This document shows positions 11,286 to 22,954 of a stretch of DNA of 64,000 nucleotides, one piece after another. The position numbers were made by a program, and so were the translations under genes. The notes beneath the pieces are model-generated. The model worked only from the letters and a program-made list of their open reading frames with translations, searched no databases and had not been told where the DNA came from. Position 1 is the first letter of the stretch. Each line of letters begins with the position of its first letter. The DNA is taken from positions 11,577,273 through 11,641,272 of the forward strand of contig CM045767.1 of NCBI GenBank assembly GCA_025200525.1. Direction: 5' to 3'. This DNA comes from Camellia lanceoleosa. Its lineage: Eukaryota; Streptophyta; Magnoliopsida; Ericales; Theaceae.

Positions 11286-14200
11286 ATGTCGAAACCTTGG
11301 GGAAATATCAGCGGAGCCGGCGCATGGGCCGCCGAAGCCGAGCGAGCCGAGGCCGAGGAGAAGGAACAGGCTGCCGCCGCAGCCGCAGCCGCAGCCGCGG
11401 GTGATGGCGATTCGCAGAGCTTTCCGAGCCTGAAGGAAGCTGCGGCCACGAAGCAGAAGAAGAAGAAGATGAGCTTGCAGGAGTTCAATATGCAGAGCTC
11501 CGTATTCGTCGGAAGCCGAGGTCGGAGAGATTCAGGTTTGACGCCGGACGAGATGTTCCGGCTTCCTACGGGACCGAAGGAGCGGTCCGAGGACGAAATG
11601 CAGTATGGACGGCTCGGCGGCGGCTTCTCCAACTATGGCCGGTCCCCCATGCGCGACCGAGACGGCGGTGGTGATACTTCTTGGGGCGGCGGCGGTGGTC
11701 GTAGATCGTACGGTGGATTTGAGGACGATCGTAGAGCTCAACCACCTTCTAGGGTTTCTGATTTCGACCAACCATCTAGGGCTGACGAGGTCGATAATTG
11801 GGCAATGGGGAAAAAACCACTAGCTTCGTTTGATTCTGGGCGCCCTAGTCGGTATAGTTCGCTTGGTGGTGGTGGTGTTGGTCTTGGTATGTCTAGGGCT
11901 GATGAGGTTGATAATTGGGGAGCTGGGAAGAAGACAATTCCAACCAGATCTTTGAATTTCGGTTCGGGGTTTCGTGATTCAGGGCCAGAACCTGATCGAT
12001 GGACTAGGGGAGGAGGATTTCGTGATGAACGGGAGCGTCCTCGATTGGTTTTGGATCCACAGCGGGCCGAGGGAGCTCCTCCTGTGGTTGAGCCAGTGAA
12101 AACTAATAAGCCGAACCCTTTTGGGGATGCGCGGCCTAGGGAAGAGGTTTTGGCGGAGAAGGGTTTGGATTGGAAGAAATTGGACTCGGAAATTGAGGCC
12201 AAGAAATCGAGTAGACCGACCAGTTCGCATTCTAGCAGGCCTTCGAGTGCGCAGTCGAGTAGGTCTGAAGGACCAGCACTGCAGGGAATGGAAGGGGTAT
12301 TGAAGCCAAGGCCAAAGGTGAATCCTTTTGGGGATGCAAAGCCTAGGGAGATTTTACTTCAAGAGAAAGGTGTGGATTGGAGGAAAATTGATTTGGAATT
12401 GGAGCATCGCGGTGTGGACAGGTTCGTGTTGTACATTTTGCTGTGCCTTTTGTTGATCACCACTGATGATATAGTAGGAGCATTCTGTTTTTATTGCACC
12501 CCAAAATGTTGTTGAAGCTACTTAATCTTTGTATGTTATTTAATTGCTTTATGCCTAGCATGCTTTAATTACCATGTTAGTTATCATTCTGTGTCTATTT
12601 GTGCCCTTTTATAAAAGTTGTTTGATGTCTCACCATTTTTGTGATGAGACATACATGTGGTTTAAAGACGGGTTTATTTATTGCATACATCTCCAGTTAA
12701 GTGATTTTAGGAACTCATAATTTATCTTGTTGACTTTTTGTGTTTCCCATTTAGCTCAACTATTGGATACTTGCATAGGCATGATCCTAACCAACCAAGG
12801 AATACCTTTCAAGACTTCCCTCATTAGAACCAACTTGGGCAATTTATTCATGTCCTTCTCTCGTCCATAATTTCTTTATGAAATGGTTAAGATGGCTCTT
12901 CTATTGTGCCTCAGTTTATGTAATTCTATATTAAAAAGTAATTGGGATATTGTCATTGTATGTACCTTAGGATTGGGGGTTGAGAGAGATTGTTTTTGTG
13001 ATGGAAAGAAAAAAGAAATGAAGTATGGTGATAAGATTGTTAATTTACCCCATGTTTTCTTACCACCCATTAGTCGGATTTATATCCTCTCCTCTAGTCA
13101 TTGTTAATTTTTGCATAATTGGAATAAGTACAGATCTCCCAAATTCTGCTAAAATCAGATGTTGATTGTAATGAGCTCCTTATAGAAGTGATCTGGACCA
13201 TTTTCTAAAGGCACTGCACAATACAGAGCAACATGAATGGATAACCTGCATTTGTGGTAACTGGTAAGAAATAAATATAATAAACAAAGTCTTAAAAGAT
13301 TCTTGAAGAATTGTGTTGAACTGTGTAGATTTAACTTCCATCATTTTTGCATCAACCAGGAGGATAATATAACCCATTTGAAGTTATTGGTAGCTATTGA
13401 TGACTATGTAGGTTATTCGTCTTCTTGATACAAGAACTACAGAGAGAAGGAAGTATATACTATATTGCTAACTAATTCATAAAGAATTTTCCGTAAGAAT
13501 ACATTCAGGGTATTTGTTCATGTAACAATCAGTCTATTTTACTTTTGTTTGTCTGTTTTTTTGTAGTGGTAGATTGTCTTTTTTTCTCTCTCTCTCTCTC
13601 TATTGTTGATGCAATGAGAATTCTTAAAATGGACATGCACTGAAAGAATATGAGGTGAGGGAGTTTGGGCCTTACCTTATCTATAAACAGCCTACCATGC
13701 TTTCCTCCTTGTTTTGACATCATTATCTTTTGGAGAATGTTGAACTTCTAGTGAGGTCGATGAAAATAAATTAGTTGAGTAGAATTAAGAGGCAAAATTC
13801 AGAAATATAGTGAATTGGACCAGTCATAATTTAAAAAATTGGTTGGTACATAGTGAACTGGTCAGTTCGTATCGGGAGTTGACTCCTTAGGTTCAAATAC
13901 ACTCCCATATACCATTTGGATCTAAAATTGCATACAAACTGGCCCATTCATACTACATAATGCCCTGAACCAGATAAATTAGTGATTCATTGGTGAACCA
14001 AGCCGGTTCAAAAAACGCAGATCACTGAGTCTTAGAGGGGTTACGAATGATTTAAAAAAATCATGGCCGTAACATCTGATTCCCGATATGCCATCACTGA
14101 TTCTGCTGCATGTCTCGATACTGCAATTTAGAACCATGACCACAATGGAGGTAGAAAAGAAATGGAGAGAAAAGAATGACAAGGAAAGAGGGGTGGCTTA

Positions 14201-17200
14201 TCCATGCCTCTACTTGTATCCTTGTTTCCTATTGTGAAATTTTCTTTAAATTAGATCACTCTTGACTCTTGAGATGATAAATTTTGTGGGATTGAGGAGA
14301 TTTTTATTCCTAACCACTATAATTTTTTTTTGTTTCACACCTCCGTAAATAGACCAACATTGGAAGGGGACAATCCTTGCAAAATTTATTGTCTTGTCTC
14401 TCTTCTTTTCATTATCAACCAAATGGCTGAGAAAAGTTCAATCTAATTGAACTTATAAATGTTGGTGTTACTTTGTACTTGCACAAAAAATAAAGAATGT
14501 TAATGTTCCCTTATGCTATTTCAAAAGCTTGAAGTACAGGAAAATTAATTGCACCCGTCAAAATCCTAAGATCTACATCATCTCTCCACATCCTTGAAAG
14601 CAGAAGAACTAGGTGATGAATGTCTGCTCATTAGTGATTGGATTGCACTTAATTTACATTTACACATTCTAATGCTTTCCCTTTGCTTGCAAGCTCAAAT
14701 CCGAGCATGGGTCTCTATAAGAAGAAATACAAAATTTGAAATATCAAAAGATTTTGGCTTGTGGTCATTTCTAGCTTTTTTGAAAAACTTAGAACCAATT
14801 TCTCTCTCTTTCTAATGGCATCGATGAAGTTTTTCTTTTTCTTTTTCTTTTTCTTTTTGCTCTTGGTTATGACTGAAAGATGAAGTCGGTTTCCATATCT
14901 TTTTTTTTTTCAAATAATATTTTTAATTTACCTCTTTTTTATTTCTGTAGTTTAACCTAGAATGATCTACCAAATAAACCATGTAGAATAAATTTACGAC
15001 ACTTGTGATATAGTGGCCAACAATTATATTTGGTGGGCTTAGATCAAGTGTAGCTTGTAGGTTTGGGTTTTTAAAATGTTTTTTGTTTTATTGGCACTGG
15101 TGTGTTCAGATCAAAGCCCAATTGATCTCTAGCGGTGCACAAGCTCCCGGTAAAGAGTTTCCCGCAAGTACATTATGGTTAATTCAAGGGTTTTTTCACA
15201 GTCTGATGGTTCCAAGGAATTGTTAGTACCTACGAGGTTTTGATCCCTAAACCTCAAAACCTTGTAGAGAGCACCCCCCAAGACCCAAGGCCTTGCCACC
15301 AGGCCAACCCCTTGGGGTTTTTGGGATTTTAAAATGTTGAAAAGGGTTCTAGGGTGTTTGCATGAGGAAGGGTGGGGTTTTACTTGGTCTCCGCAGCGCG
15401 TGGTTATTGGATTTCAGGAATTAGTCTTGGAAGTCTGTGGACGTTTCAAAGGCCATGGAAAGGGCAAGGTTGAGGTTGATGTAGGCTTTTGATGGGCTAG
15501 GGTCATGGGATTGAAAAGTTCCCTGTTTTGGGGATGTGAACTGTATTTTGGGAGTAGATATTGTGAAAGAGAAGTGGAAGAAAATGAAGACTCTAGGATT
15601 CTAGCTTCAAATTTCTTGGGAAGGAGCTCTGGTAAAGTAAGGCTACATGATGCATCACTGAAGTTTTAAAAATCTCACACAAAGCCGTAAAATGCGACTC
15701 TTCATTTAGTGGATTGATTACATGTATATTTATGGGCTAATTAAACTTCTCTTAATTTTACTAGGAATATGCCTGACAATTAGGAACTTGAGAATTCTGA
15801 CTAACTAGAATAATAATTGTAATTGTAATAAGTTGTATCCATTCCGTAGTTTCTCCGCAAGCAATAGAAAGTTTCAGAAACTTGACTGGGACAATATGTT
15901 TAGTAAAGCATACAGCTGTGTTAGTGAATGTTCAGTTCTTAGATAGGTTCTTACTTATTTTGGTTGATGTGTTTGTATTGTGACTAAGGCCTTTCATGTG
16001 ATACGCTTTGCTAAAGCTTTATGTTCTGACTCATTACTTTTCATTACTAGGTTGGTTGCCGTTGGACTCTCACTCAACCAACTATAAGCCTGGCCCTCAT
16101 ATTCTTCGTCTACAAATGTTAGTGGGAGAGAAAGACCTATACTGACATGGGATGTAATAGTAAAAAAAATATATGAATTTATTTAATTTTAATTGATCAT
16201 ATAGTCCTTGACAGAGTAGAATGGCTAAAAAAAGATTCGTGTAGCCAATCCTATTTGATTGGGATACAAGGGTTAGTTTGGTTTCTTATGCTGATGTGAT
16301 ATTCTTACTATTTTGTGACTTAACGGAGAACCTTTGCTAAGATTCTATAGCGTTGGGCTTCCTTTTGTTTTTTAATTTATTTTGAAGCCCATTTTTTTAT
16401 TCTCTGATACCTTACCTAGTGTCATACTATTGCATGCATGCTTGGGCACACACTATGACTGTTTATTTGTTTGCCAATATTGTGTGAGTTTGCTGTAAAT
16501 TTTTCATGTGTTCTTGAAGCTTGATAGACAACTTTCCTGGTCTCTAAAGGGTAAAAATTGTTTCAGGCCTGAGACCGAGGCAGAGAAGAATTTGAAAGCA
16601 GAAATAAACCATCTAAAGAAAGAAATTGAGAAAGAATCTGCTTCGATTGGTAACAGAGAACCCCTGGAAGGGTCTAGCGAAGACCAAACCAGTTTAAATG
16701 ATGTGATTCTTAGTAAAGAAAAGGAATTGGAACTGCTGATCCGGGAAATGGATGACAAAGTCCGTTTTGGCCAAAAAGCCGTTGAAAGGCCGGGTTCTGG
16801 AGCAGGTAGGGTTTCTGGCTTTCCTGAGAGACCACCTTCACAGTCTGGGGCGTTTGAAGAGTCCAGAAGTATGGAGTTCATGGAGAGACCTCGATCACGT
16901 GGCACTGGAGGAGAGATGTGGACAAGGCAGGGTGATGATAGAAGATCCTTCCAAGGTGGCAGGGAAAGAGGATTTCTGGGCAACAGGGATATGGACAGGT
17001 ATGGAAACCAACCTAACCATGATTTATTACTTTCATTTAAGATTGGAATTCCTGATTTTAGAACTGTATGTTTCAACTCCACCATGCTTCCATAATAGCA
17101 TGTGCACCCTTTGTCCAAGTTAAGCAGTTAGCAAGTAGTCAGGACTTTGGATATGTTGACTAAATTGATTCCCACGAGTGTCATGAAAGACACTAATGAC

Positions 17201-19414
17201 TTCAAGCCAACAGAGAATAGTATCTATTGCTGTTAAAAGTGGTTTGGCTTCTCTGGAATAGCTCATGCGCTATATCTGGGTTCAGTGGCATTAAAAAGGC
17301 TCTACTTATATTGGCGTGACTTGCCAAAAATATTTAACTTTGTTCAGTTTATATCATCCTCAGACACTGGTTTAGAGGTCCCCGTGGTATTCTGTGCCAA
17401 ATTTCCTCTGGTCATATATTTCATAGAAGACAAACAGATTCATTGTTGTCAAACCTGACCTGGAGGCCAACCCAGCAAAGGAACTGGTCGGCAGGTCACT
17501 AGTTTTACCACTGGTGTACTAAGTTGATCTGGAAAATTGAAGATTTTAATTTGAAATTTTAGTATTCCATTATGTTAAGAAACTAAGACTTTATTTGATA
17601 CAAAGTTGTAATATTAAACGAATGACATGATTGAACATTGAATTATGATAAAATCACAGGTGGGTGCAGCATACATGATATATGCATTTATACATGGCAT
17701 AGCAAACATTTGTTTTGTGTGTGTATATATAATATATATGATACTCTCAAGTACATGCAAATCAAAGAACTGTCCTGTGCCATACACATTGGGGACAAAA
17801 CCAGAAGTAGCCTCCGTTTGGGAAGTGGGTTGCCTTTTTGCCTTTTTGGTTTTTTTAGCTATTTTAGCCTGGGCTAAAAAGCTTGGTTTGGGAAGGACTT
17901 TTTGGCTGTTTTGACTTTTTTTGTGAGAGAAGAGTGTAATGATTATGGGTTGGATATGATGTTTTGTTTGTTATGGCTAAAATAGCTTATTTTGTCTTTT
18001 GTGACTATTTTAGCCCCAAAACTACTTGCCAAACACCACCGTAGTCACTTTTTTGGATTGAATCATATCATACGTGTAATAAGCATCTAATATAGCCTAC
18101 ATCATGAAAAAAACTCATTTTTTCATTATAGTTCTGAAAGATGTTTTGTTGCATCTCTAATATAATCTTTATCTATGGTTGATTGTCTAAGCAATTTGTA
18201 ACTACAACAGTATGATCAGTAATGGTGCCAACTCTGTCACCATTAGCACACTTTGTTTGTTTAACATAAATATGGGATTCGAATATTCAAACTTGCTGTC
18301 AAGTCTTCTTTCCAAAAAAAAAAAAGAAAAAGAAAAAGAAAAAGGAAAAATTGAATCTGTTTCTTCACTGCTTGATTTGATTGGTTATCATAAAGAAGTT
18401 CCAACATTACATGTGAAGAAATAATGTACGAATGTTGCTGTTCTTTCAATCCTGTACTTTTGGGCACTAGTCATATTGTAAGTAAAGATCTACGTGCATA
18501 TGTATGTTCACTTTCATTGTTCATTTACATTTTGTTATACTTGAATTGAATGTATATTGTAGTGCTCCTTTTCCGCTTCATATTTTAACAACTATGGTAT
18601 ATTTTTATCTTTTCTTCTTACACTTACATATTATAGTGAGCATATCACTCTTCCTTATTTTCTGTAATTGAGTGGATTACACTTTCATCTAGATTTAAAC
18701 TCAAATATAAAGTACTAGCACCGTGGTAGAATATGCTGTAAGAAAATTATTTTCTGTAAGAAATGGAATATTGAAACACATTTGGACTCTTCTTATTTGT
18801 TTCTTTGAGGGTAGGTTCTCTTTCTAGTGTCAGAAATTGGGTTTTGAGGAAGGAAAAAGTTTATGCACCACATGACATTACCCCCACACCAGTCACCAAT
18901 TGTCATCCCCATGGGGTAAAACACCACCTTCTTCTTTGTTGCTGATCAAAAAAAAAAAAAAAAAGGATAAAATACCAACATAATATTGTTGTGTCGTCCT
19001 AGTGTATAAAACCAATCACATTCAAGTTAGGTACAAGATGGCAAATACCCATTTGCACCCAAAAACTGAGGGGATATTCTCTGCAAAATGCAAATAAAGT
19101 TGGAGGCTAGGATTGTACCTAGTCTATACCCTCCCCCCTCCTGGAGAGTTGAGAAGTAAATTGAAGAAATTTCTGTAGATTGTTATTTTTTTGTCTGAGT
19201 GCAATTCTAACTTTCCCAGCTCTCTTGTTTATTTGTTTCAGCAGGGAAAGCAATCTGGACACATTTCATGTGCATAACACTTGTATATATATATACTACT
19301 ACTACTACTACCTGTGTACATTTTGATGTATGATACGATTCATTTTGTTTCGAAATACTGTTAATGTGCATCATTTTGTTATTTGACAGGCCAAGGTCAA
19401 GGGAGAGATGGTGA
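11286..19414 (+). CDS. EIF4B: Eukaryotic translation initiation factor 4B (plant type)
   Basis: eIF4B stimulates the eIF4A/eIF4F helicase and binds RNA, eIF3 and poly(A)-binding protein during cytoplasmic cap-dependent initiation. Coding exons are 11286-12421, 16567-16998 and 19390-19414. Both introns are phase 2 and split the same kind of AG|G Arg codon, with donors CAG|GTTCGT and CAG|GTATGG. The joined product is 530 aa, like Arabidopsis eIF4B proteins (about 530-550). The start MSKPWGNISGAGAW is the plant eIF4B N-terminus. An Ala/Gln tract follows at about 29-39, then SFPSLKEAA and KQKKKKMSLQEF. A Gly/Arg/Asp-rich centre contains two RADEVDNW repeats. Two NPFGDA(R/K)PRE repeats occur near residues 277 and 346, each followed by an EKG(L/V)DW(K/R)K segment. 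A basic/acidic coiled-coil-like stretch and an Arg-rich C-terminus ending RPRSRERW complete it. It appears intact. Confidence 0.93.
12422..16566 (+). other. eIF4B intron 1
   Basis: A 4,145-nt phase-2 intron from GT (12422) to AG (16566). It contains a CTTTTT microsatellite (14823-14857), a (TC)n tract near 13580-13602 and a SINE-like segment (about 15075-15318). The short reading frames inside are not supported as genes. Confidence 0.85.
15075..15318 (-). mobile_element. SINE-like segment in eIF4B intron 1
   Basis: The minus strand begins near AAGGGGTTGGCCTGGTGGC, where TGGCCTGGTGG resembles a Pol III A box (TRGYNNARNGG, one mismatch). A CCTTGGGTCTTGGGGGGTGC stretch follows, then a degenerate B-box-like region (GAGGTTTAGGGATC) about 45 nt downstream. 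This order fits tRNA-derived plant SINEs. The B box is poor and target duplications were not found. Confidence 0.4.
16999..19389 (+). other. eIF4B intron 2
   Basis: A 2,391-nt phase-2 intron between GTATGG and TTTGACAG. It carries a family 1 MITE at 17811-18040, an AAAAAG microsatellite near 18313-18345, and poly-A and TACTAC tracts near 18949 and 19300. Confidence 0.85.
17811..18040. mobile_element. MITE, family 1, copy c (in eIF4B intron 2)
   Basis: The left end CCTCCGTTTGGGAAG matches the complement of the right end of copies a and b. The interior contains TTAGCCTGGGCTAA, GAGAGAAGAGTGTAATGATT and GGATATGATGTTTTG, the reverse of copy b. The right end is TTGCCAAACACCACC. A short direct repeat GTAG flanks it. 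Confidence 0.65.
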
Positions 19415-19904
19415 GCTTTCCGTTGTTGTGGATATATTGAGTTCTGTCTTCTTCTACTTTTGGCGATTTAGAAGAAATAATATTTTGTCACCTCTGATTT
19501 ATTTCTCTTGATTTTGCTGAGGAATAGGACTAAAATTATCGAGTACACTGGCACTGGGAAACCGATGCATTGATCTATTGTTACAACTTGAAACAATGTA
19601 AAAAATTGCAATTTTTTTGTTTTTTTTGTCTTTGTTTTCCACTTTTTTTTTTTTGTTTTCCAGTCTGTGTCAAAGCAAGAAACCTGTTTTGTTTATTGTT
19701 GTTTAAGACTGTTAATTGTGATATAGATTTTTGGCCTTGCTGGTTCTGGTTCTGGTTCTGTTTTCTTCTCTCTGTCTCTCTCTCTCTGTGTAGTTGTCAT
19801 AAACAACAGTGAAATTGGATACTGCAATGTAGTGGGTATGTCTCTTTGGTTCTGTTCAATTAAATGTGGTTTCAAGTGTTGTGAATTTCAATTCGACAAT
19901 GCTA
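19415..19904 (+). other. Probable eIF4B 3' UTR
   Basis: T-rich sequence directly after the TGA, with a (CT)n tract near 19769-19790. No canonical AATAAA was seen before the fold-back element at about 19905, so the polyadenylation site is uncertain. Confidence 0.4.
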
Positions 19905-20043
19905 GGTAGCTCAAATTTTGTGGCTCAAAAGTGGTTCAAATGGTCAAGCAGCGTCGTTTGAGTCTGGTAAATAAAAAATGGCCAAAACGACGTCGTTTTG
20001 ACCATTTGAGTCACTTTTGAGCCACAAAATTTGAGTTACGAGA
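19905..20043. mobile_element. Small fold-back element, CTCRAATTT family
   Basis: Near-perfect inverted repeats: GTAGCTCAAATTTTGTGGC on the left pairs with GCCACAAAATTTGAGTTAC on the right. The arms continue inward through AAAGTGGTTCAAATGGTCAA and end in the palindrome AAAACGACGTCGTTTT. The terminal sequence matches the ends of the 415-bp element at 49434-49848. Mutator-like TIRs are the best guess, but no 9-bp target duplication is evident. Confidence 0.6.
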
Positions 20044-20326
20044 CATTTTCCATTTCAATTTCCTTTTTGTAAGGTTGAAGCAGTGTACGGGGACCCTATA
20101 ATCTTACCATTTCTGTTGTAAGTACATAAATTGGTCATAGAATTGAACATCAAATATATACGCAAATGAATAAAATTTTATAAAATTTACTAATAGAGTT
20201 TATTTTTGAAATTTTTATTTACACGTGTATCTTGTGTCTATCTGATTTGCTTTATTTATGTGGATCCCAAAGTTCCTAATTACCCACCACTTGCTCTGTT
20301 TTTTCTGAATTTGGTAATAAAATTTA
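20044..20326. other. Intergenic DNA, nothing recognised
   Basis: AT-rich spacer downstream of eIF4B. No gene or repeat boundary could be supported. Confidence 0.35.
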
Positions 20327-20487
20327 GGGCGCTGATTCATCCCCCAAAAGGGGGCTCCCGGAATCCCCCGTTTTTTCATTTTAAGTAAAAAAAAAAAAAA
20401 AAAAAAAAAACAGAAAAAAAAAAAATAGTTTGTCAAAAATAGAAATTAGGGGAATTAGGAAAAGTTTTTTTAGGGGGATTATTCATT
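20327..20487. repeat. Short inverted-repeat element with long A tract
   Basis: The left edge GGGCGCTGATTCATCCCCC pairs imperfectly with the complement of AGGGGGATTATTCATT at the right. A broken A run (about 20386-20424) fills the centre. A related edge occurs at about 59960-60137. Probably a MITE. Confidence 0.35.
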
Positions 20488-20982
20488 TTCTTAAAATTTA
20501 AACTTCTTAACTGCACATATGTGAATATATAAGGGTATGAAAAATTTATAAAATTTGTTAGTTTGGTATCTAATAGAAGAAAATTTTATAATAAGAAGAA
20601 ATAAACTCAATAAAATAAAGAGGTCCTATATAATAGAAAAAAATAAATGAGTAACTTTTTATTTTAGCTAAATTACGCTGATTACTCTCGAAAATTTTAA
20701 AAATATAATCTCACAAATATAATACAATTATATCGATATCTAAAAATAAAAAATATAAAATATAAAATATATTTTAATATAAAAATTAAAATATTATTTT
20801 TAATTTATAGAATTAATAAATTAGGGTACTTTACAATTACATAATTTCATACTTTTAAGTAAAAAAAAGTCATAATTAAATACAAAAAAATCATAACAAA
20901 AAATCTCTAAATAATGCCATAATTAAAGAAAAAAATTAATTATAACAAAAAAAAAAAAAAAAATAGGGTAACTGCATAAGGG

Positions 20983-21130
20983 CTTGTTTTGGCAACTCGG
21001 CTAAAAACAATTTTTTTAACTTTTTGATTTTTTTAGATCACATCATCTCTCTATTTTTTACATATTTTTTCAAAAAAAAAACTTTAAAAAAATCAAAAAA
21101 TTAACTAGAATTCTCCAACAACTCCAGTTA
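20983..21130. repeat. Fold-back AT-rich repeat (also at 31656-31808)
   Basis: TTTTTTAACTTTTTGATTTTTT pairs with a downstream AAAAAAATCAAAAAATTAAC, giving a short MITE-like hairpin. It is shared by both duplication units and so predates the duplication. Confidence 0.35.
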
Positions 21131-21257
21131 TTAAACTAGAGTGAGACAGGCCATCTACTCTCTCTCTCTCTCTCTCTCTCTCCCTCTCCCTCTCCCTCTC
21201 CCTCTCCCTCTCCTTAATAAGAAAATGTAAAGAACAGAAATGCCTCAGTGGCCTCCA
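21130..21257 (+). pseudogene. Orphan fragment of the GDSL 5' leader (unit A)
   Basis: From CTAGAGTGAGACAGGCCAT through a CT microsatellite to AAGAACAGAAATGCCTC and GTGGCCTCCA, this repeats the leader of the GDSL gene at 22855-22954. It diverges exactly where the gene's start codon should be (CTCCAAAT instead of CTCCATGG). The CT tract has expanded into CTCTCC units. It is not a functional gene. The same relic in unit B is at 31809-31894. Confidence 0.65.
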
Positions 21258-21313
21258 AATTGAATCATTATATCAAAGTGGCACAAATGAGGGTGATAAA
21301 ATATTGAATATTG

Positions 21314-21481
21314 GTTGTTTGGGGTGTCTTAAATGAAGCCTTGTTTGGTATGATCTATTTTAATTTATCTTTTTATCTTTTTTGAGTCATATCAATCAAC
21401 ATCTTTTCTTTATTTTTCTACACATTTTTTTTTATAAAATTCAAAAGTTGCACTTATTTAAGACATCCCAAACCACCATTA
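21314..21481. mobile_element. Small MITE (unit A)
   Basis: TTGTTTGGGGTGTCTTAAAT pairs with ATTTAAGACATCCCAAACCA at the other end. Unit B keeps only the left arm near 31943. Confidence 0.45.
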
Positions 21482-21527
21482 AGTGTACCTTTTGTCTTTT
21501 TGAACTAAAAAGTTGAGGAAAAAATAT

Positions 21528-22012
21528 CCCTGTTTGGTTATGTTTTCAAAATGTGATTCTAAACTGAGTTTTGAATATGGTGTTTGGAACGTGTTTTGGA
21601 AACACGTTTCCAAAACTCTGCAGAGAAGTCTGTACCAGCCGCGCTTTTTAGAATTTTTTTTTTGCAAATTTTGCGTAACTGTCCGGCTGGTTGACTGGAA
21701 TAGTGATTTTATTTGTTTATTTTTTTGCAATTGATATGTTAATTTTTATATAATCGAAAAAAACATTTTTTGAAATTTTAAATTTTTTTTTATGTATTTT
21801 AAAATAATTTTGAGTTGTTGTTTAGTTATGAGTTGTAAATTTTTGTATCAAATATCAAATGTCACATTAATAATTCCCCACTCAAGTCAAAACTTTTTTC
21901 AAAACTCTTTATCAAACAAATTTTCTACTCTCAAATCATAATTCCAAACCCTACAAACTCAAAATACAACTCATACTCTCAAATCATAATTACAAAACTC
22001 TACCAAACGCAA
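21528..22012. mobile_element. Unit A-specific insertion, MITE-like
   Basis: Unit B lacks this stretch (compare AAAAATATGGATGTTTG at about 32019). The left end has CCTGTTTGGTTATG and the right end CTACCAAACGCA, sharing a GTTTGGT inverted core. No ORF of interest. The boundaries are approximate. Confidence 0.4.
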
Positions 22013-22119
22013 TAGATGTTTGTGTTAACGTTTTGACTTTTTATGAAAAATGTGTATTAAAAAATTGTATAAAGAAGTGTGTATGAGAATATTAGAAAGG
22101 TGGGTTGGCAGCCGTACCA

Positions 22120-22522
22120 GCTGTGCAATTGAATTGATGGTAAGAAATTATTGGCCAATGTTTGGGCATTGCATTGAACGATTTTGTTCAATCTGTGGGG
22201 GCCATCACGAGTGCCATTTTGATAATCTGAACCGTTCAATGTGTAGAACTCGTCAAGTACTATATGCTTTTAAAAAATCAAGTTGATCGGATATCGATAG
22301 CTATCTGATCAGATTTATTTTTTTTCAATCATTAATTATAACACAATTTATTTTTTTTATACAAAACTGATTTGATCATGTAGTTATTGATATCCAATCA
22401 ATGTGATTTTTTACAGTTATATAGTACTCAATAAGTTGTACACATTGAACGGTTCATATTATCAAAACGGGACCCGTGATAGACCATCACGGGTTGAACA
22501 GTAGTGTGTTCAATTGCACCAA
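22120..22522. mobile_element. Large fold-back MITE upstream of GDSL copy A
   Basis: The two halves form one long imperfect inverted repeat. For example, GAACCGTTCAATGTGTAGAA pairs with TTGTACACATTGAACGGTTC, and GTGCAATTGAAT with GTTCAATTGCAC at the termini. The same element lies at about 36402-36803, so it inserted before the duplication. It ends about 430 bp before the GDSL start codon. Confidence 0.65.
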
Positions 22523-22854
22523 ATCTGATCAGATTTGTTCAGCCACACACAACACAAAACAGTGATTGCTTATATCACTGAGTTGTACTTGGCTTGAAAA
22601 ATTAATTTTTTAATATTTTATTTTGTGAATAGTGATAATTTTTTATTTTTTTTATTTTTTAATTTTTTTTTTGAAAATTGTCAAACTTGATCTTACAATT
22701 ATTATTATTTGTAAAGTTATTAAATATTATTTATTTATTTATTTTTCAGATTTTAAAGTATAAAAATATTTTAATAGAACGTAAGTAAAGTTGACAGCCT
22801 TCTTAGAGTTTATATTCACAAAAAATTTGAATTGCTTGGAGATGCTCTTATTAA

Positions 22855-22881
22855 AAAACTAGAGTGAGACAGGCCATGTAC

Positions 22882-22915
<34 letters not shown>

Positions 22916-22954
22916 TAAGAAAATGTAAAGAACAGAAATGCCTCGGTGGCCTCC
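22855..22954 (+). promoter_or_regulatory. GDSL copy A leader with CT microsatellite
   Basis: The sequence before the start codon has a (CT)n tract (about 22884-22912), then TTAATAAGAAAATGTAAAGAAC. An ATG at 22938 precedes the chosen ATG 22955 in another frame. Only the 22955 frame enters the conserved GDSL domain. Confidence 0.45.

Noticed and set aside
10963..11433. 156-codon frame overlapping the eIF4B start
   Set aside because: Different frame from eIF4B. Its second half is the shadow of the conserved N-terminus and the first half is CT-rich leader.
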